From the NCBI GenBank assembly GCA_011620345.1, contig WOZJ01000066.1, positions 1 to 64,000 of the forward strand: a stretch of 64,000 bases of DNA. The letters are read 5' to 3'. The notes beneath the pieces are model-generated. The model did not search any database. It was given only the letters and a program-made list of their open reading frames with translations, and was not told the origin of the DNA. This DNA comes from Nitrospirota bacterium. GTDB taxonomy: Bacteria; UBA2233. Shown piece by piece: positions 42,377-51,775 of this stretch; position 1 is the first letter of the stretch, and the number at the start of each line of letters is the position of its first letter. The translations under genes and the position numbers were made by a program.

Positions 42377-43340
42377 GCCTTCTGGCGCCGCCCCGTTGAG
42401 GGCGGGGGTCGTCGGGCTCGGCTACCTAGGAAGCTTCCACGCCAAGAAGTACGTCCAGCTTGGCATGGAAGGTCTTGTGGATTTAAGGTTCCTCGTTGAC
42501 ACGAAGAAAGAAGCCTTCGACTCCAAGGGATGGCCCGGATCCGTCCGCTTTTCGGATAGGCTCGAGGACATGATCGGGCAAGTAGACGTTGCAAGCGTTG
42601 CGACGCCGACACTGGCGCATTTCGAGGTCGCGAAAACGTTGCTCGAGCACGGAATCCACGTGCTTATCGAAAAACCCGTTACCAAAAGCATCGAGGAGGC
42701 CTTAGAGCTCGAGCGCCTGGCCAAGGCCAAGGGCCTTGTCGTCGCAATAGGGCATATCGAGCGGTTCAACGGGGCCATCGTCGCCGTTCGAGATAGGGTG
42801 TCCGGCCCTAGGTTTATCGAGTCCTTAAGGCTTTCGCCCTTCCAGGTGCGCGGGACGGACGTAGACGTGTTGATGGACCTGATGATCCATGACCTCGATT
42901 TGTTGGGGCTGTTCGTTCAAGAGCCTTTGGAAAGCCTGGAAGCGATAGGCGTGCCCGTCCTTAGCCAAAATATCGACATCGCCAACGTTCGGCTTCGGTT
43001 TGGCTCGGGGCTTATCACCCAGTTAACGGCAAGCCGTGTTTCTCGAGAGCGTCACCGAAAAATGCGCATCTTCACCCCGGACGGGTATTATTCGATCGAT
43101 TTCTTGAACCAGAGCGTCGAGATCATCGAGCGCGGGAGGCTCGAGACGACGCACGAAATACGGGCGGAACAGCTCTTGTTTCCCAAAACGGACGCGCTTT
43201 TGGCGGAAATCGAAGATTTTCTGCTGGCGGTTCTTCAAAAAAGCCCCCCAAGGGCGACGATCGAGGACGCTACCCGGACGCTCAAGCTGGTGCAAGCAAT
43301 CCAATCCTACCTCGAAAACCATCCTACCTTTCCCGTATGA
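42366..43340 (+). CDS. gnnA: UDP-GlcNAc 3-dehydrogenase (Gfo/Idh/MocA family)
   Basis: A 324-residue NAD(P)-dependent oxidoreductase. The Rossmann part starts RAGVVGLGYLGSFHAKKY, with EKPVTKSIEEALEL near residue 100 carrying the conserved EKP lysine, and the C-terminal alpha/beta domain has DVLMDLMIHDLDLL. Located between lpxI and lpxB and paired with an aminotransferase, it matches GnnA of Acidithiobacillus ferrooxidans, which oxidises the 3-hydroxyl of UDP-GlcNAc. The assignment rests on family plus this position. It ends in an ATGA overlap with gnnB. Confidence 0.85.
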   Translation: MEVRPSGAAPLRAGVVGLGYLGSFHAKKYVQLGMEGLVDLRFLVDTKKEAFDSKGWPGSVRFSDRLEDMIGQVDVASVATPTLAHFEVAKTLLEHGIHVLIEKPVTKSIEEALELERLAKAKGLVVAIGHIERFNGAIVAVRDRVSGPRFIESLRLSPFQVRGTDVDVLMDLMIHDLDLLGLFVQEPLESLEAIGVPVLSQNIDIANVRLRFGSGLITQLTASRVSRERHRKMRIFTPDGYYSIDFLNQSVEIIERGRLETTHEIRAEQLLFPKTDALLAEIEDFLLAVLQKSPPRATIEDATRTLKLVQAIQSYLENHPTFPV

Positions 43341-44446
43341 ACGCACAGAAGACGCTTACATTGTTCGACGTCCAGGGCTCCTGGCGTCCGCTCGTCAACA
43401 AGGCAAAAGCCCGTATCGAAACGATCCTGCAAGAGGGCCGGTTTGTGCTCGGCCCATTTACCCAAGAGCTCGAGGAGGGGTTTGCTCGCTCGCTGGACGT
43501 AGGTCATGCAAGCGCCGTCAGCTCCGGAACCAGCGGGCTGTACTTAGCGCTCAAGGCGCTCGATATCGGCCCAGGAGACGAGGTCATCACAACCCCCATG
43601 AGCTTCATCGCGACCGTCCACGCGATCCTTTTGGCCGGTGCCAGGCCCGTGCTGGCCGACATTGACCCGAAGCACTTCGGCCTTAGCCCCGAGACCATCG
43701 CCCCAAAGATCACTCAAAGAACCCGAGCGGTCATCTTGGTTCACCTGTTCGGCAATCCCGCTCCGGCCGAGGAAATTGTGGAGCTTCTTGCCCCAAAAGG
43801 AATCGCACTCATCGAGGACGCCTGCCAAGCCTTCGGGGCCAAGCGAAACGGTAAAAGCCTCGGTTCGATCGGGACGCTGGGCGTGTTCAGCTTCTACCCG
43901 ACGAAGAACTTGGGAGGGGCCGGAGACGGGGGGATGGTTGTAACTTCCGACGAGATTCTTCATTCGCGCATCCGAAGCTTGAAGCTGCACGGGGAGGCGG
44001 CCGAGAGGAGCTTTGGGGCGTTGGGAATCAACGGAAGAATGGACGAAATTCAGGCCGCGCTCATCCTTCTTCGCTTGGAAGAGTTCGAAAGCGAAGCAAA
44101 AAAAAGGGTAACGCTAGGAAGGTTATACCGAGAAATGCTCGAAGGTCTCGTTGGCTTGCAAACGCCGATAGAAGGGGCCGAGCCGCTCTGGCACCTTTTT
44201 AGCGTGCGGCTCCAAGAAAGAGAGCGCATTCGGGATGCGCTTGCCCTCCGGGGCATCCAAACGGGCGTGTACTACCCCTTGCCTTTCCACAAGGTTCCGC
44301 ACTTGATGCCCTATTTTCCGGATGAGAGGCTTGAGACGGCAGAGGCGCTCGCAAGTTCCGTCCTCCAAATTCCCCTTCATCCGGGGATGGAGGAGGCCGA
44401 TGCCGTATTTGCAGCGAGCGCGCTCCTGGCTACGCTTCGTTCATGA
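43337..44446 (+). CDS. gnnB: UDP-3-keto-GlcNAc aminotransferase (DegT family)
   Basis: A 369-residue PLP enzyme of the DegT/DnrJ/EryC1 family, the fold that transaminates ketosugars. Lys190 in FYPTKNLGGAGDGG is the expected PLP lysine, and AVSSGTSGLYLALKALDIGPGDEVITTPMSF lies near residue 60. With gnnA it should make UDP-GlcNAc3N, whose amino group leads to an amide-linked acyl chain on lipid A. Start and stop both overlap neighbours by four bases (gnnA and lpxB), which supports a single pathway. Confidence 0.86.
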   Translation: MNAQKTLTLFDVQGSWRPLVNKAKARIETILQEGRFVLGPFTQELEEGFARSLDVGHASAVSSGTSGLYLALKALDIGPGDEVITTPMSFIATVHAILLAGARPVLADIDPKHFGLSPETIAPKITQRTRAVILVHLFGNPAPAEEIVELLAPKGIALIEDACQAFGAKRNGKSLGSIGTLGVFSFYPTKNLGGAGDGGMVVTSDEILHSRIRSLKLHGEAAERSFGALGINGRMDEIQAALILLRLEEFESEAKKRVTLGRLYREMLEGLVGLQTPIEGAEPLWHLFSVRLQERERIRDALALRGIQTGVYYPLPFHKVPHLMPYFPDERLETAEALASSVLQIPLHPGMEEADAVFAASALLATLRS

Positions 44447-45570
44447 GCGCCGTTCTCGTTTGCGCCGGAGAGCCATCCTCCGACGCCCACGCCGCGGGAG
44501 TGATCGAACGAGTGCTTGCCAAAAGGCCCGGGCTGAACGTCGTGGGCGTCGGAGGGCGGGGGCTTAAGGCGGTTTGTGATGGCCCGATTTTGGATAACGC
44601 CCCGCTCGCCCATACCGGGCTGACCGAGGTGATCGTGCACCTTCCGGACGCCATTCGGCTTCTAAGGGGGGTTAAAAAGCTTGCTTTGGCCTACAAGCCA
44701 AGCTTTGCCCTGCTCGTGGACACACCGGACTTTAACATGCGATTGCTAAAGCCCCTTAAGCGCATTGGCGTTCCAATCGTCTACTTCATCGCTCCTCAAG
44801 CCTGGGCATGGCGAAAGGGGCGTGCAAGGACGCTAGCAAAGACGATTGATCGGTTGTTCGTCATTTTCCCCTTCGAAGAAGATTTTTTTTCACAATTAGG
44901 GGTCGAAACGCGCTACGTCGGCCACCCTGCGCCCTTAAGGCTCGAAGGCCTCCCAAGAAAAGAAGAAATCCTAGCTCGGTTGGGGTTAAACGGCGATACG
45001 CCGGTCGTGGCGCTCCTTCCTGGTTCGCGGTATAATGAGCTAAGAAAGCACTGGCCATTGTTCGCAGAGTCATTCCAGGCGCTAAAGCGCGCTTTTCCGA
45101 AGATTCAAGGGGTTTTGGCGCTTGCTCCGGGTATCGAGCGCTCCAGGCTCGAGGCCATAAGGCCGGTACCTTACGGGGTTGTGACGAGCAAGGCCGGGTC
45201 GGGAGAGGTTCTGAAGGCGGCGACGCTTGCCTTGATGAGCTCGGGTACGGTTACGCTCGAAGCCGGACTTCTTGAGTTGCCCGGTGTGATCGTGTACCGC
45301 ATGTCTGGCCTGACATACCGGATTGCCAGATCGCTCGTTTCAACGGAGCATATCGGTATGGCCAACATTCTTTTGGGAGAACGGGTGTTGCCCGAACTTA
45401 TCCAGCACGAGGCGAGCCCGAATCGTGTCGTGGGGGAGCTTGCAAAATTTCTAGGGGATGCCGAGCGTATGGCGCAAACGAAGGCAAAGCTCTCACGGCT
45501 TAAGGACATCTTAGGCGTCAAGGACGCCTACGGCCACGTGGCCCAAAACCTTCTCGAGGCCTACCTATGA
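44443..45570 (+). CDS. lpxB: Lipid A disaccharide synthase
   Basis: A 375-residue GT19 glycosyltransferase that joins lipid X and UDP-diacylglucosamine into the beta-1,6 disaccharide on the inner face of the inner membrane. Motifs include VCAGEPSSDAHAAG at the N-terminus, TPDFNMRLLK, FIAPQAWAWRKGRA, and LLPGSRYNELRKHWPLF. A normal-length protein. It begins within the gnnB stop and ends in an ATGA overlap with msbA. Confidence 0.95.
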   Translation: MSAVLVCAGEPSSDAHAAGVIERVLAKRPGLNVVGVGGRGLKAVCDGPILDNAPLAHTGLTEVIVHLPDAIRLLRGVKKLALAYKPSFALLVDTPDFNMRLLKPLKRIGVPIVYFIAPQAWAWRKGRARTLAKTIDRLFVIFPFEEDFFSQLGVETRYVGHPAPLRLEGLPRKEEILARLGLNGDTPVVALLPGSRYNELRKHWPLFAESFQALKRAFPKIQGVLALAPGIERSRLEAIRPVPYGVVTSKAGSGEVLKAATLALMSSGTVTLEAGLLELPGVIVYRMSGLTYRIARSLVSTEHIGMANILLGERVLPELIQHEASPNRVVGELAKFLGDAERMAQTKAKLSRLKDILGVKDAYGHVAQNLLEAYL

Positions 45571-47315
45571 GCCCATCGAGCACGAAGCAGGATTTTTTCA
45601 AACTGCTGAACTATGTCAAGCCCTATAAGCTCAGGCTTCTAGGGGCGCTCCTTTGCATGGTTGTCGTCGGGGGGCTAACATCGGCGTCTGCTTTCATCGT
45701 TAAACCCACGTTCGACAACATCTTCTTGAACCGGGATGCATTCATGCTGAAGCTTATCCCGCTGTTGATCGTCGGAATTTTCGCATTTAAGGGGGTCTTC
45801 TTCTACTTCAACCAGTACCTGACTGGCTACGTCGGCCACAAGATCATGATGGACATAAGGAGCGACCTGATCACCAAGCTCCTTAGCCTCTCGGCATCGT
45901 TTTTCCAGCGTGACCAGTCGGGCGTTATGATCTCCCGGGTGACCAACGACGTCAATTTGCTCAAAGATACCGTATCCGTCGTGCTTACCAGGATCGTCAA
46001 GGACAGCTTTACCGTGGTGGGGCTGCTTTTTGTAGCGCTCTACAGGGATCCAATGCTTTCGCTTATCTCGTTTACCGTGTTCCCGGCGTTTGTGTTTCCG
46101 ATCGTCCAGTTTGGCAGGCGATTGAAGAGGGTGTCCCACCAAAGCCAGTATACGATCGGAGAAATCACCTCCTTTTTGCAAGAAATGCTCCTTAGCTACC
46201 CCGTCATTGCGGCATTCAGGCTTGAAGAGGTACAAAAGGCGAGGTTCAAGCAGAAAAATGAGCGCCTCTTCAAGCTGGCCCTCAAGCAAATCCGGATCTC
46301 TGGCATCTCCACGCCGATCGTGGAGGTCGTAGCGGCCACGGGAATCGCCTTTACTGTCGCCTACGGCGGCTATGTAGTCTTCAAGGGGGAGAGCACGCCG
46401 GGCAACTTCTTCTCGTTCATTGCGGCCGTTGCGATGATGTACGACCCCTTCAAGAAGCTCTCGGACGTGAACAACGTCATCCAGCAAGGCCTTGCGGCGG
46501 CAAACCGCATCTTTTCCGTTCTTGACGAGAAGCCAGACATCCAAGACGCCCCAGGCGCGGCGGCGCTCGAAACCTTTCAGGACGGGATCGAGCTCGAGAA
46601 CGTATGGTTCTCTTACCAAGGGCCTGAGGGGCCGTTTGCCCTTCGGGGGGTCAGCCTGGCAATCCCGAAAGGGGCGGTTACGGCGATCGTAGGCGAGTCC
46701 GGAGCCGGCAAGTCCAGCCTAATAAGCCTTCTTCTCAGGTTTTGGGACCCTACCAAGGGCCGTATTCTTCTTGACGGGCATGATTTGCGAAGCATTACGC
46801 TCGCCTCGCTCCGCGACAAGTTTGCCATCGTTACGCAGCATACAATGCTGTTCGACGACACGATAATCAACAACATCCGCTACGGGAGACTAGGTGCATC
46901 GGACGAGGAGATTGAGCGGGCGGCCAAGGCGGCCTTTGCGCACGAGTTTATCCAGAAGCTCCCTGGAGGCTACCAAACGAATTTGGGCGAGCTAGGCATG
47001 AAGCTCTCGGGCGGCCAGCGACAAAGGATCGCGATTGCAAGGGCCCTCCTCAAAGACGCCCCCATCCTCATCCTGGACGAGGCGATGTCCTCGCTCGACG
47101 CGGAATCCGAGCACTCCATTCAGCTTGCGATGAAGAACCTGATGGCCGGCCGGACGACCATCGTCATTGCCCACAGGCTCTCGACTGTAAAGAATGCCAA
47201 AGCGATCGTGGTAATGGAGCAGGGCCGGATTATCGAGATGGGCAACCATGAATCGCTCCTTGCAAAGGAGGAGCGTTACGCCAGGCTCTTCAAGCTCCAA
47301 CTTCTTGGCACCTGA
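45567..47315 (+). CDS. msbA: Lipid A export ABC transporter MsbA
   Basis: A 582-residue ABC half-transporter that flips core-lipid A to the periplasmic face. Six membrane helices occupy about 20-315. The ATPase domain has Walker A with Lys382 (GESGAGKSSL), the signature LSGGQRQRIAIARAL, Walker B ILILDEAMSSLD, and the H-loop VIAHRLST. Other multidrug exporters look similar; its place between lpxB and waaA makes MsbA by far the best call. Confidence 0.93.
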   Translation: MSPSSTKQDFFKLLNYVKPYKLRLLGALLCMVVVGGLTSASAFIVKPTFDNIFLNRDAFMLKLIPLLIVGIFAFKGVFFYFNQYLTGYVGHKIMMDIRSDLITKLLSLSASFFQRDQSGVMISRVTNDVNLLKDTVSVVLTRIVKDSFTVVGLLFVALYRDPMLSLISFTVFPAFVFPIVQFGRRLKRVSHQSQYTIGEITSFLQEMLLSYPVIAAFRLEEVQKARFKQKNERLFKLALKQIRISGISTPIVEVVAATGIAFTVAYGGYVVFKGESTPGNFFSFIAAVAMMYDPFKKLSDVNNVIQQGLAAANRIFSVLDEKPDIQDAPGAAALETFQDGIELENVWFSYQGPEGPFALRGVSLAIPKGAVTAIVGESGAGKSSLISLLLRFWDPTKGRILLDGHDLRSITLASLRDKFAIVTQHTMLFDDTIINNIRYGRLGASDEEIERAAKAAFAHEFIQKLPGGYQTNLGELGMKLSGGQRQRIAIARALLKDAPILILDEAMSSLDAESEHSIQLAMKNLMAGRTTIVIAHRLSTVKNAKAIVVMEQGRIIEMGNHESLLAKEERYARLFKLQLLGT

Positions 47316-47334
47316 CCGAAGGGGACAAAGTTCC

Positions 47335-48705
47335 TTGCAGCGCGTATTCGAGTGGGCCTGGCTTTCGCTCTACACGCTCTTCGGCTTGATGTTCTACGCG
47401 ATGTACGCTCCTTGGCTTCTTTTGAGGCATACCGTGGTGGGTCATGCGAAGGCCCAGATGTCCAACGGGTTTTTGTTTAGGCTAGGCCTGGTTCCAGGCG
47501 CTATCGGGAAGGTTGAATCGCCCGTTTGGTTCCATGCCGTTTCCGTCGGCGAAATGTTGACGATTGTCCCGCTAATCAAGGCTTTTCGATCTAGGCATCC
47601 AGGCATCCCTGCCCTCGTGACCACCGTGACCGAGGCCGGACAAAGGGCCGCAATCCAGGCGCTTGAGGGTACGGGTTGCATCGTGGCCTACTTCCCGTTG
47701 GACGTGCTGCCCGTTGTTTCCCGTGTCCTTTCCAGGGTCAACCCGAGGCTTTTTGTGTTTAGTGAAAACGAGATCTGGCCGGCGTTTCTGTTCGTGCTCG
47801 AGAAAAGGGGCGTTCCGGCCGTTATGGTCAACGGCCGGGTATCCGAGAGGTCCCTTAGGCGGTTTTCAAGGGTTCCTTTGTTTCGGCATGCGTTCAAGAG
47901 GGTAAGCGTGTTCTCTCTCCAGTCGAGGAAAGATTACGACAGGCTCGTCGGTTTTGGCATTGACCCTTCGAGGCTGCGGTTCTTCGGAAATCTAAAAGTG
48001 GACAGGGCGCTTCTTGCGGCCGCCCAGCTTCTTACACCTCCAGAGGTCTTTTCGTTGAAAGCGTGGAAGGCCAAGAAGGGGGGACTCTGGATCGTCGGCG
48101 GTTCGACCCACAAAGGGGAAGAAGAGGCCCTTCTGCGCGCCCTTGGGGTGCTTTTGGACGCCGGAGTCCAAGCCACGCTTCTCTTGGCGCCAAGGCACTT
48201 AGAGCGGCTCGCTTCGATAGAGTCTCTTTTGAAAGAAAAGCGTGCAAGATACACCCGTTTAGGCACGATTGGAGATACAGAACGTTTCGACAAGGATGTT
48301 GTGCTCATCGACAGGATGGGTACGTTATTTTCTGTGTACAGCTTGGCGGACGTCGCCTTCGTTGGTGGCTCGCTCGTTCCAAAAGGCGGGCATAACATCC
48401 TGGAGCCTCTGATGCTTGGCGTTCCGGTGCTGTTTGGAGAGCACACGGAGAACATCGGCGAGCTCGCCCAGGGTGTCTTAGAGCTTGGCCTCGGCAAGAG
48501 GCTCAAGGATACATCGGCGCTCGAAGAAGAGCTTTTGTCTTTGGCAAGACGGCCGGAATCGCTCAAGGAGGCGGCCAGCCGATGCAGGGCGTTCATCTTG
48601 GAGCACAAAGGGGCGCTGGAAGCAACGGCCGAGCTCCTTTTTGAGCTTGTACATGAGGCCGGTGGAGTGCGCATCAAGCCCGGGTCTTCTTTGGATGTTC
48701 GCTAG
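47335..48705 (+). CDS. waaA: 3-deoxy-D-manno-octulosonic acid transferase
   Basis: A 456-residue membrane-anchored GT30 glycosyltransferase that adds Kdo to lipid IVA. An N-terminal anchor (WLSLYTLFGLMFYAMYAPWLLL) is followed by WFHAVSVGEMLTIVPLI, FSENEIWPAFLFVLEKRGVPAVMVNGRVSERS, and the donor-site stretch SVYSLADVAFVGGSLVPKGGHNILEPL. I chose TTG 47335, with AAGGGGA upstream, 20 bases after msbA; a frame from ATG 47248 would overlap msbA by 67 bases. The tail extends past the usual end by about 20 residues. Mono- or bifunctional transfer cannot be told. Confidence 0.92.
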   Translation: MQRVFEWAWLSLYTLFGLMFYAMYAPWLLLRHTVVGHAKAQMSNGFLFRLGLVPGAIGKVESPVWFHAVSVGEMLTIVPLIKAFRSRHPGIPALVTTVTEAGQRAAIQALEGTGCIVAYFPLDVLPVVSRVLSRVNPRLFVFSENEIWPAFLFVLEKRGVPAVMVNGRVSERSLRRFSRVPLFRHAFKRVSVFSLQSRKDYDRLVGFGIDPSRLRFFGNLKVDRALLAAAQLLTPPEVFSLKAWKAKKGGLWIVGGSTHKGEEEALLRALGVLLDAGVQATLLLAPRHLERLASIESLLKEKRARYTRLGTIGDTERFDKDVVLIDRMGTLFSVYSLADVAFVGGSLVPKGGHNILEPLMLGVPVLFGEHTENIGELAQGVLELGLGKRLKDTSALEEELLSLARRPESLKEAASRCRAFILEHKGALEATAELLFELVHEAGGVRIKPGSSLDVR

Positions 48706-49726
48706 GCCTCTTTTTGGAATGCTGGGGCTCGGGCTGGAAAAGGCGTATTTTAGCGCGGGGATTTTAAGGCGCGCGTTCATCCACACAAAGCGCGTGGACG
48801 CATGCGTCCTTAGCGTGGGCAATCTCGTGTTCGGAGGCTCGGGCAAGACTCCGCTCGTAGGATTTCTTGCAAGGGCTCTCAAGGAGCGGGGAGAGGCCGT
48901 AGGGGTCGTTCTCAAGGGCTATAAAGGAAAACGGAGCCGAGACCCGCTGATCGTATCGGACGGCAAAAACCTCCTTGCAAGAGTTGCGGAATCGGGGGAT
49001 GAGGCCTTTGCGCTCGCTTTGAGTCTCCCCGGCGTGCCTGTTGTGGTGGGAAAAAACAGGTTTCAAGCCGCGCTTGTCCTGACAGAGCGCTTTTTACCCG
49101 GGTGGGTGCTTTTAGACGACGGCTTCTCTCAACCCTACCTTGCAAAAGACCTCGAGCTTGTCTTGTTGACCGGAGAGGAGTTTGACAGAAGGCTTGCCGG
49201 AATAGGAGTTAAGTCTCTCCTTCGGGAGCCGATTGGGGCGCTCAAGCGGGCGAATGCGTTGATCGTGCCGGAGTGCCTTCCCCCCAAAGGACAGGAGGCG
49301 ATCGAAGCTTTTGTTGCCAACGAGGGTGTTGCCGCGCCCATTCTTCGACTCGTTCGCTCCCCTAGGGCGCTTTTGGACCTAGTCACGGGAAAGGAGCTGC
49401 CCTTGGATGTCGTTGAGGGCAAAAAAATTGTCGGGCTGGCGGGGATCGCAAGGCCAGAGCGATTTTTTCGCCTCCTAGATGGGTTATACGGTCCTATCGC
49501 TGGACGGTTGGCCTTCGAAGACCACGCACCGTATACTGCAAATAGGGTTCGGGGTCTGATGGAAGCCGTCAAAGGGGCGAGCGTGGTTTGTACGTTCAAA
49601 GATTACGTAAAGCTCGTGGCGTTCCGTGCCTCTTTTTCGGAAAAGGACGTGCTCGCCTTGATGGAAGACGTTCGGCTTGAGCCTAGAGAAACGCTCGAGC
49701 GGCTGCTCTTTGGGGGGGGTGAGTGA
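48653..49726 (+). CDS. lpxK: Tetraacyldisaccharide 4'-kinase
   Basis: A 357-residue inner-membrane-associated P-loop kinase that phosphorylates the 4' position of the lipid A disaccharide. The P-loop is SVGNLVFGGSGKTPLV, and LDDGFSQPYLAKDLELVL carries the conserved DDGxQ-like motif. The start is uncertain: ATG 48653 (used here, overlapping waaA by 53 bases) and ATG 48695 both give plausible lengths. A hydrophobic N-terminus may serve as the membrane anchor. The gene ends in a GTGA overlap with gmhB. Confidence 0.9.
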   Translation: MRPVECASSPGLLWMFARPLFGMLGLGLEKAYFSAGILRRAFIHTKRVDACVLSVGNLVFGGSGKTPLVGFLARALKERGEAVGVVLKGYKGKRSRDPLIVSDGKNLLARVAESGDEAFALALSLPGVPVVVGKNRFQAALVLTERFLPGWVLLDDGFSQPYLAKDLELVLLTGEEFDRRLAGIGVKSLLREPIGALKRANALIVPECLPPKGQEAIEAFVANEGVAAPILRLVRSPRALLDLVTGKELPLDVVEGKKIVGLAGIARPERFFRLLDGLYGPIAGRLAFEDHAPYTANRVRGLMEAVKGASVVCTFKDYVKLVAFRASFSEKDVLALMEDVRLEPRETLERLLFGGGE

Positions 49727-50283
49727 ATCATCCCGCGGTGTTCCTGGATCGTGACGGGACGCTGTCCGAAGAGATTGGCTACATGACAGACCCAAGCAAG
49801 CTTGTGCTTATCCAAGGTGCGGCAGAGGCGCTTAAGCGACTGGCCGATGCAGGGTTTAGGCTGGTCGTCGTAACGAACCAGTCTGGGGTATCGAGGGGCT
49901 ACTTTGGGCTAAAGGATCTCCTTTTGGCCAACGAGCGCCTTGAGAGGCTTTTTTTTGAGCATGGCGTCGCGCTCGATGGGATCTATGCCTGTCCGCATGT
50001 CCCTGCGTTTGGTTGTTCGTGCAGAAAGCCCATGCCCGCGCTCTTGATAGAGGCGGCCATAGAGCACGGGCTCGATCTTCGAAGGAGTTTTGTCGTGGGC
50101 GATAAGCTTACCGACGTAGAGCTTGGAAAGCGCCTTGCGATCCCCTCCGTTCTTCTTTTGACAGGGTTTGGAAGGGCTGAGCTCGTCAAAATGCAAACGG
50201 ACGGCCCGATACGCTTCAAGCCAGACCTGGTGGCGGCCGATATCCTCGAGGCAAGCAAGTGGATCTTGAGCCGAGGCATTTAG
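49723..50283 (+). CDS. gmhB: D-glycero-beta-D-manno-heptose-1,7-bisphosphate 7-phosphatase
   Basis: A 186-residue HAD-family phosphatase of the histidinol-phosphatase type. Asp9 and Asp11 in FLDRDGTL are the nucleophile and acid, VVTNQSGVSRGYF is motif II, and the zinc-binding loop has CPHVPAFGCSCRKP. It removes the 7-phosphate in ADP-heptose synthesis. The start is GTG within the lpxK stop. The next gene, a heptose kinase, begins 25 bases before its end. Confidence 0.93.
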   Translation: MNHPAVFLDRDGTLSEEIGYMTDPSKLVLIQGAAEALKRLADAGFRLVVVTNQSGVSRGYFGLKDLLLANERLERLFFEHGVALDGIYACPHVPAFGCSCRKPMPALLIEAAIEHGLDLRRSFVVGDKLTDVELGKRLAIPSVLLLTGFGRAELVKMQTDGPIRFKPDLVAADILEASKWILSRGI

Positions 50284-51287
50284 AAGAGTGCCTTTTAGCC
50301 GTTCGCCGGTTTAGCTCACTCAGGTTAGCCGTCGTGGGCGACCTGGTGGTGGACGAGCACGTCTACGGCCAGACCTCTAGGGTCTCCAGGGAGGCGCCCG
50401 TTTTGATCCTGAAGGAAACGAAGCGTTTGCTTGCCGCAGGCGGAGCAGGCAACGCCTTCCTCAACGCCAAGGAGCTAGGGGCGTCGGCAAAGCTGTTTGG
50501 GGCGGTAGGGGCCGATTGGGAGGCTAAAGCGCTCGTTGAGTCGTTTGCGGGGAAGGGGTTTGAAGTGGACGGGATCGTCTCTTGCCAGTCCTACCTTACC
50601 CCTCGCCTTACGAGAATCTGGGCAGGGTCACACCATACGAGCCATCAGCAGGTCATCCGTCTGGATCGGGAAGGACAGGAGCATATCGATCGTGCCGCAT
50701 TCGATGCGCTTCTAGAGGCCCTTTGCAAGGATTTTGAGAAGGGCTTCGATGGCGTTCTTCTCTCGGATTACGCAAGGGGCTCGATCCCAAAGGCTTGGAG
50801 GGGGGACCTTATTTCTTTGTTGATAAAAGCCAAGGTCCCAGTGTTCGTCGATGCCAGAAAGGCGTTTACGGAATACAAAGGGGCATCCTATTTCTTACCT
50901 TCCGAGTCGGAAGTCGAGGAGTGCTTAGGGGTCAGGCTAAACAGCGACCCTGCCGCCATCGAGCAGGCGGGGTTTACGCTGCTCCGAGCGCTAGGCAAAA
51001 AGACCAAGGCGCTCGTCATGACGCTTGGGTCGATGGGAATGGCCGTCTTCGAGCCCGGAAACAAAGCGGTTTTCCTAAAGGCCGTCGGGGCGACAGAGGT
51101 GACCGACGTGACTGGGGCCGGCGATACGGTGACGGCCGTGTTTTCCCTGGCGTGCTTGGCGGGGTTAGCCCCCGTGAAGGCCGCCATTCTGGCCAATATC
51201 GCGGGCGGGATCGTGGTGATGAAGCGCGGATGCGCCCAAGTTACCCAAGAGGAGCTCGCCCAAGGGATGATCCATGCGTTTGCCTAG
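50259..51287 (+). CDS. Heptose 7-phosphate kinase-like protein (HldE N-domain type), copy 1
   Basis: A 342-residue PfkB/ribokinase-fold kinase. GDLVVDEHVYGQTSRVSREAPVLIL and the glycine pair AAGGAGNAFLNAKELG match the kinase half of HldE, and the GAGD motif is in TDVTGAGDTV with Asp289 as the base. As a separate protein it would phosphorylate heptose 7-phosphate at the 1-position. Its residues are less canonical than those of the second copy at 56085 (for example SREAPV and EHVYG instead of SPEAPV and DRYLMG), so it may have a different substrate. The start is GTG within the gmhB gene. Confidence 0.85.
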   Translation: MDLEPRHLEECLLAVRRFSSLRLAVVGDLVVDEHVYGQTSRVSREAPVLILKETKRLLAAGGAGNAFLNAKELGASAKLFGAVGADWEAKALVESFAGKGFEVDGIVSCQSYLTPRLTRIWAGSHHTSHQQVIRLDREGQEHIDRAAFDALLEALCKDFEKGFDGVLLSDYARGSIPKAWRGDLISLLIKAKVPVFVDARKAFTEYKGASYFLPSESEVEECLGVRLNSDPAAIEQAGFTLLRALGKKTKALVMTLGSMGMAVFEPGNKAVFLKAVGATEVTDVTGAGDTVTAVFSLACLAGLAPVKAAILANIAGGIVVMKRGCAQVTQEELAQGMIHAFA

Positions 51288-51765
51288 CGCGCCCATCGTT
51301 TCGTTGGATGAGCTCAAGGCCCTGCTTGAAGGCCTTAACCCAAGGCCTAAGACCGTCCTTACGAACGGCGTGTTCGATATTCTGCATGCGGGACATGCAA
51401 GCTACCTGGAGGCCGCCTCGAACCTCGGCGACATCCTGATCGTCGCCTTGAACGATGATGCCTCTGCTTTGGCGCTCAAAGGAAAGGATAGGCCCGTGCT
51501 CAAGCTTGAAGACCGTCTACGGCTCGTTGCATCTTTTCGGTGGGTCGATTACGTGACTTGGTTTTCCGAGCTCAAACTGGATCGTGTCCTTGAGGCGCTT
51601 AGGCCGGATATCCATGCCAAAGGAGTGGATTACGGAGGGACCGGCGTTCCTGAGGCCCGCCTTGCCAAGTCTTTAGGGGTTCAAGTGGCGCTTGTAGGAG
51701 AGCCAAAGAGGCTATCCACAACGGGCTTGATTGCGCATATTCGAAATACCGACCAAACGTCTTGA
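51274..51765 (+). CDS. hldE: ADP-heptose synthase (HldE C-domain type nucleotidyltransferase)
   Basis: A 163-residue nucleotidyltransferase that attaches AMP to heptose 1-phosphate, giving ADP-D-glycero-D-manno-heptose. His38-x2-His41 in NGVFDILHAGHASYLEAA is the cytidylyltransferase-like active site, and GRERRSTT-like residues near the end (here KRLSTTGLI) are the nucleotide-binding tail. In E. coli this domain is fused to the kinase; here it is a separate gene, overlapping copy 1 of the kinase by 14 bases. Confidence 0.92.
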   Translation: MRLPSAPIVSLDELKALLEGLNPRPKTVLTNGVFDILHAGHASYLEAASNLGDILIVALNDDASALALKGKDRPVLKLEDRLRLVASFRWVDYVTWFSELKLDRVLEALRPDIHAKGVDYGGTGVPEARLAKSLGVQVALVGEPKRLSTTGLIAHIRNTDQTS

Positions 51766-51775
51766 AAGGGAACCC

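Noticed and set aside
45675..46619. 314-codon minus-strand frame opposite msbA
   Set aside because: Antisense shadow of the membrane domain of msbA; charged, repetitive residues and no start signal.
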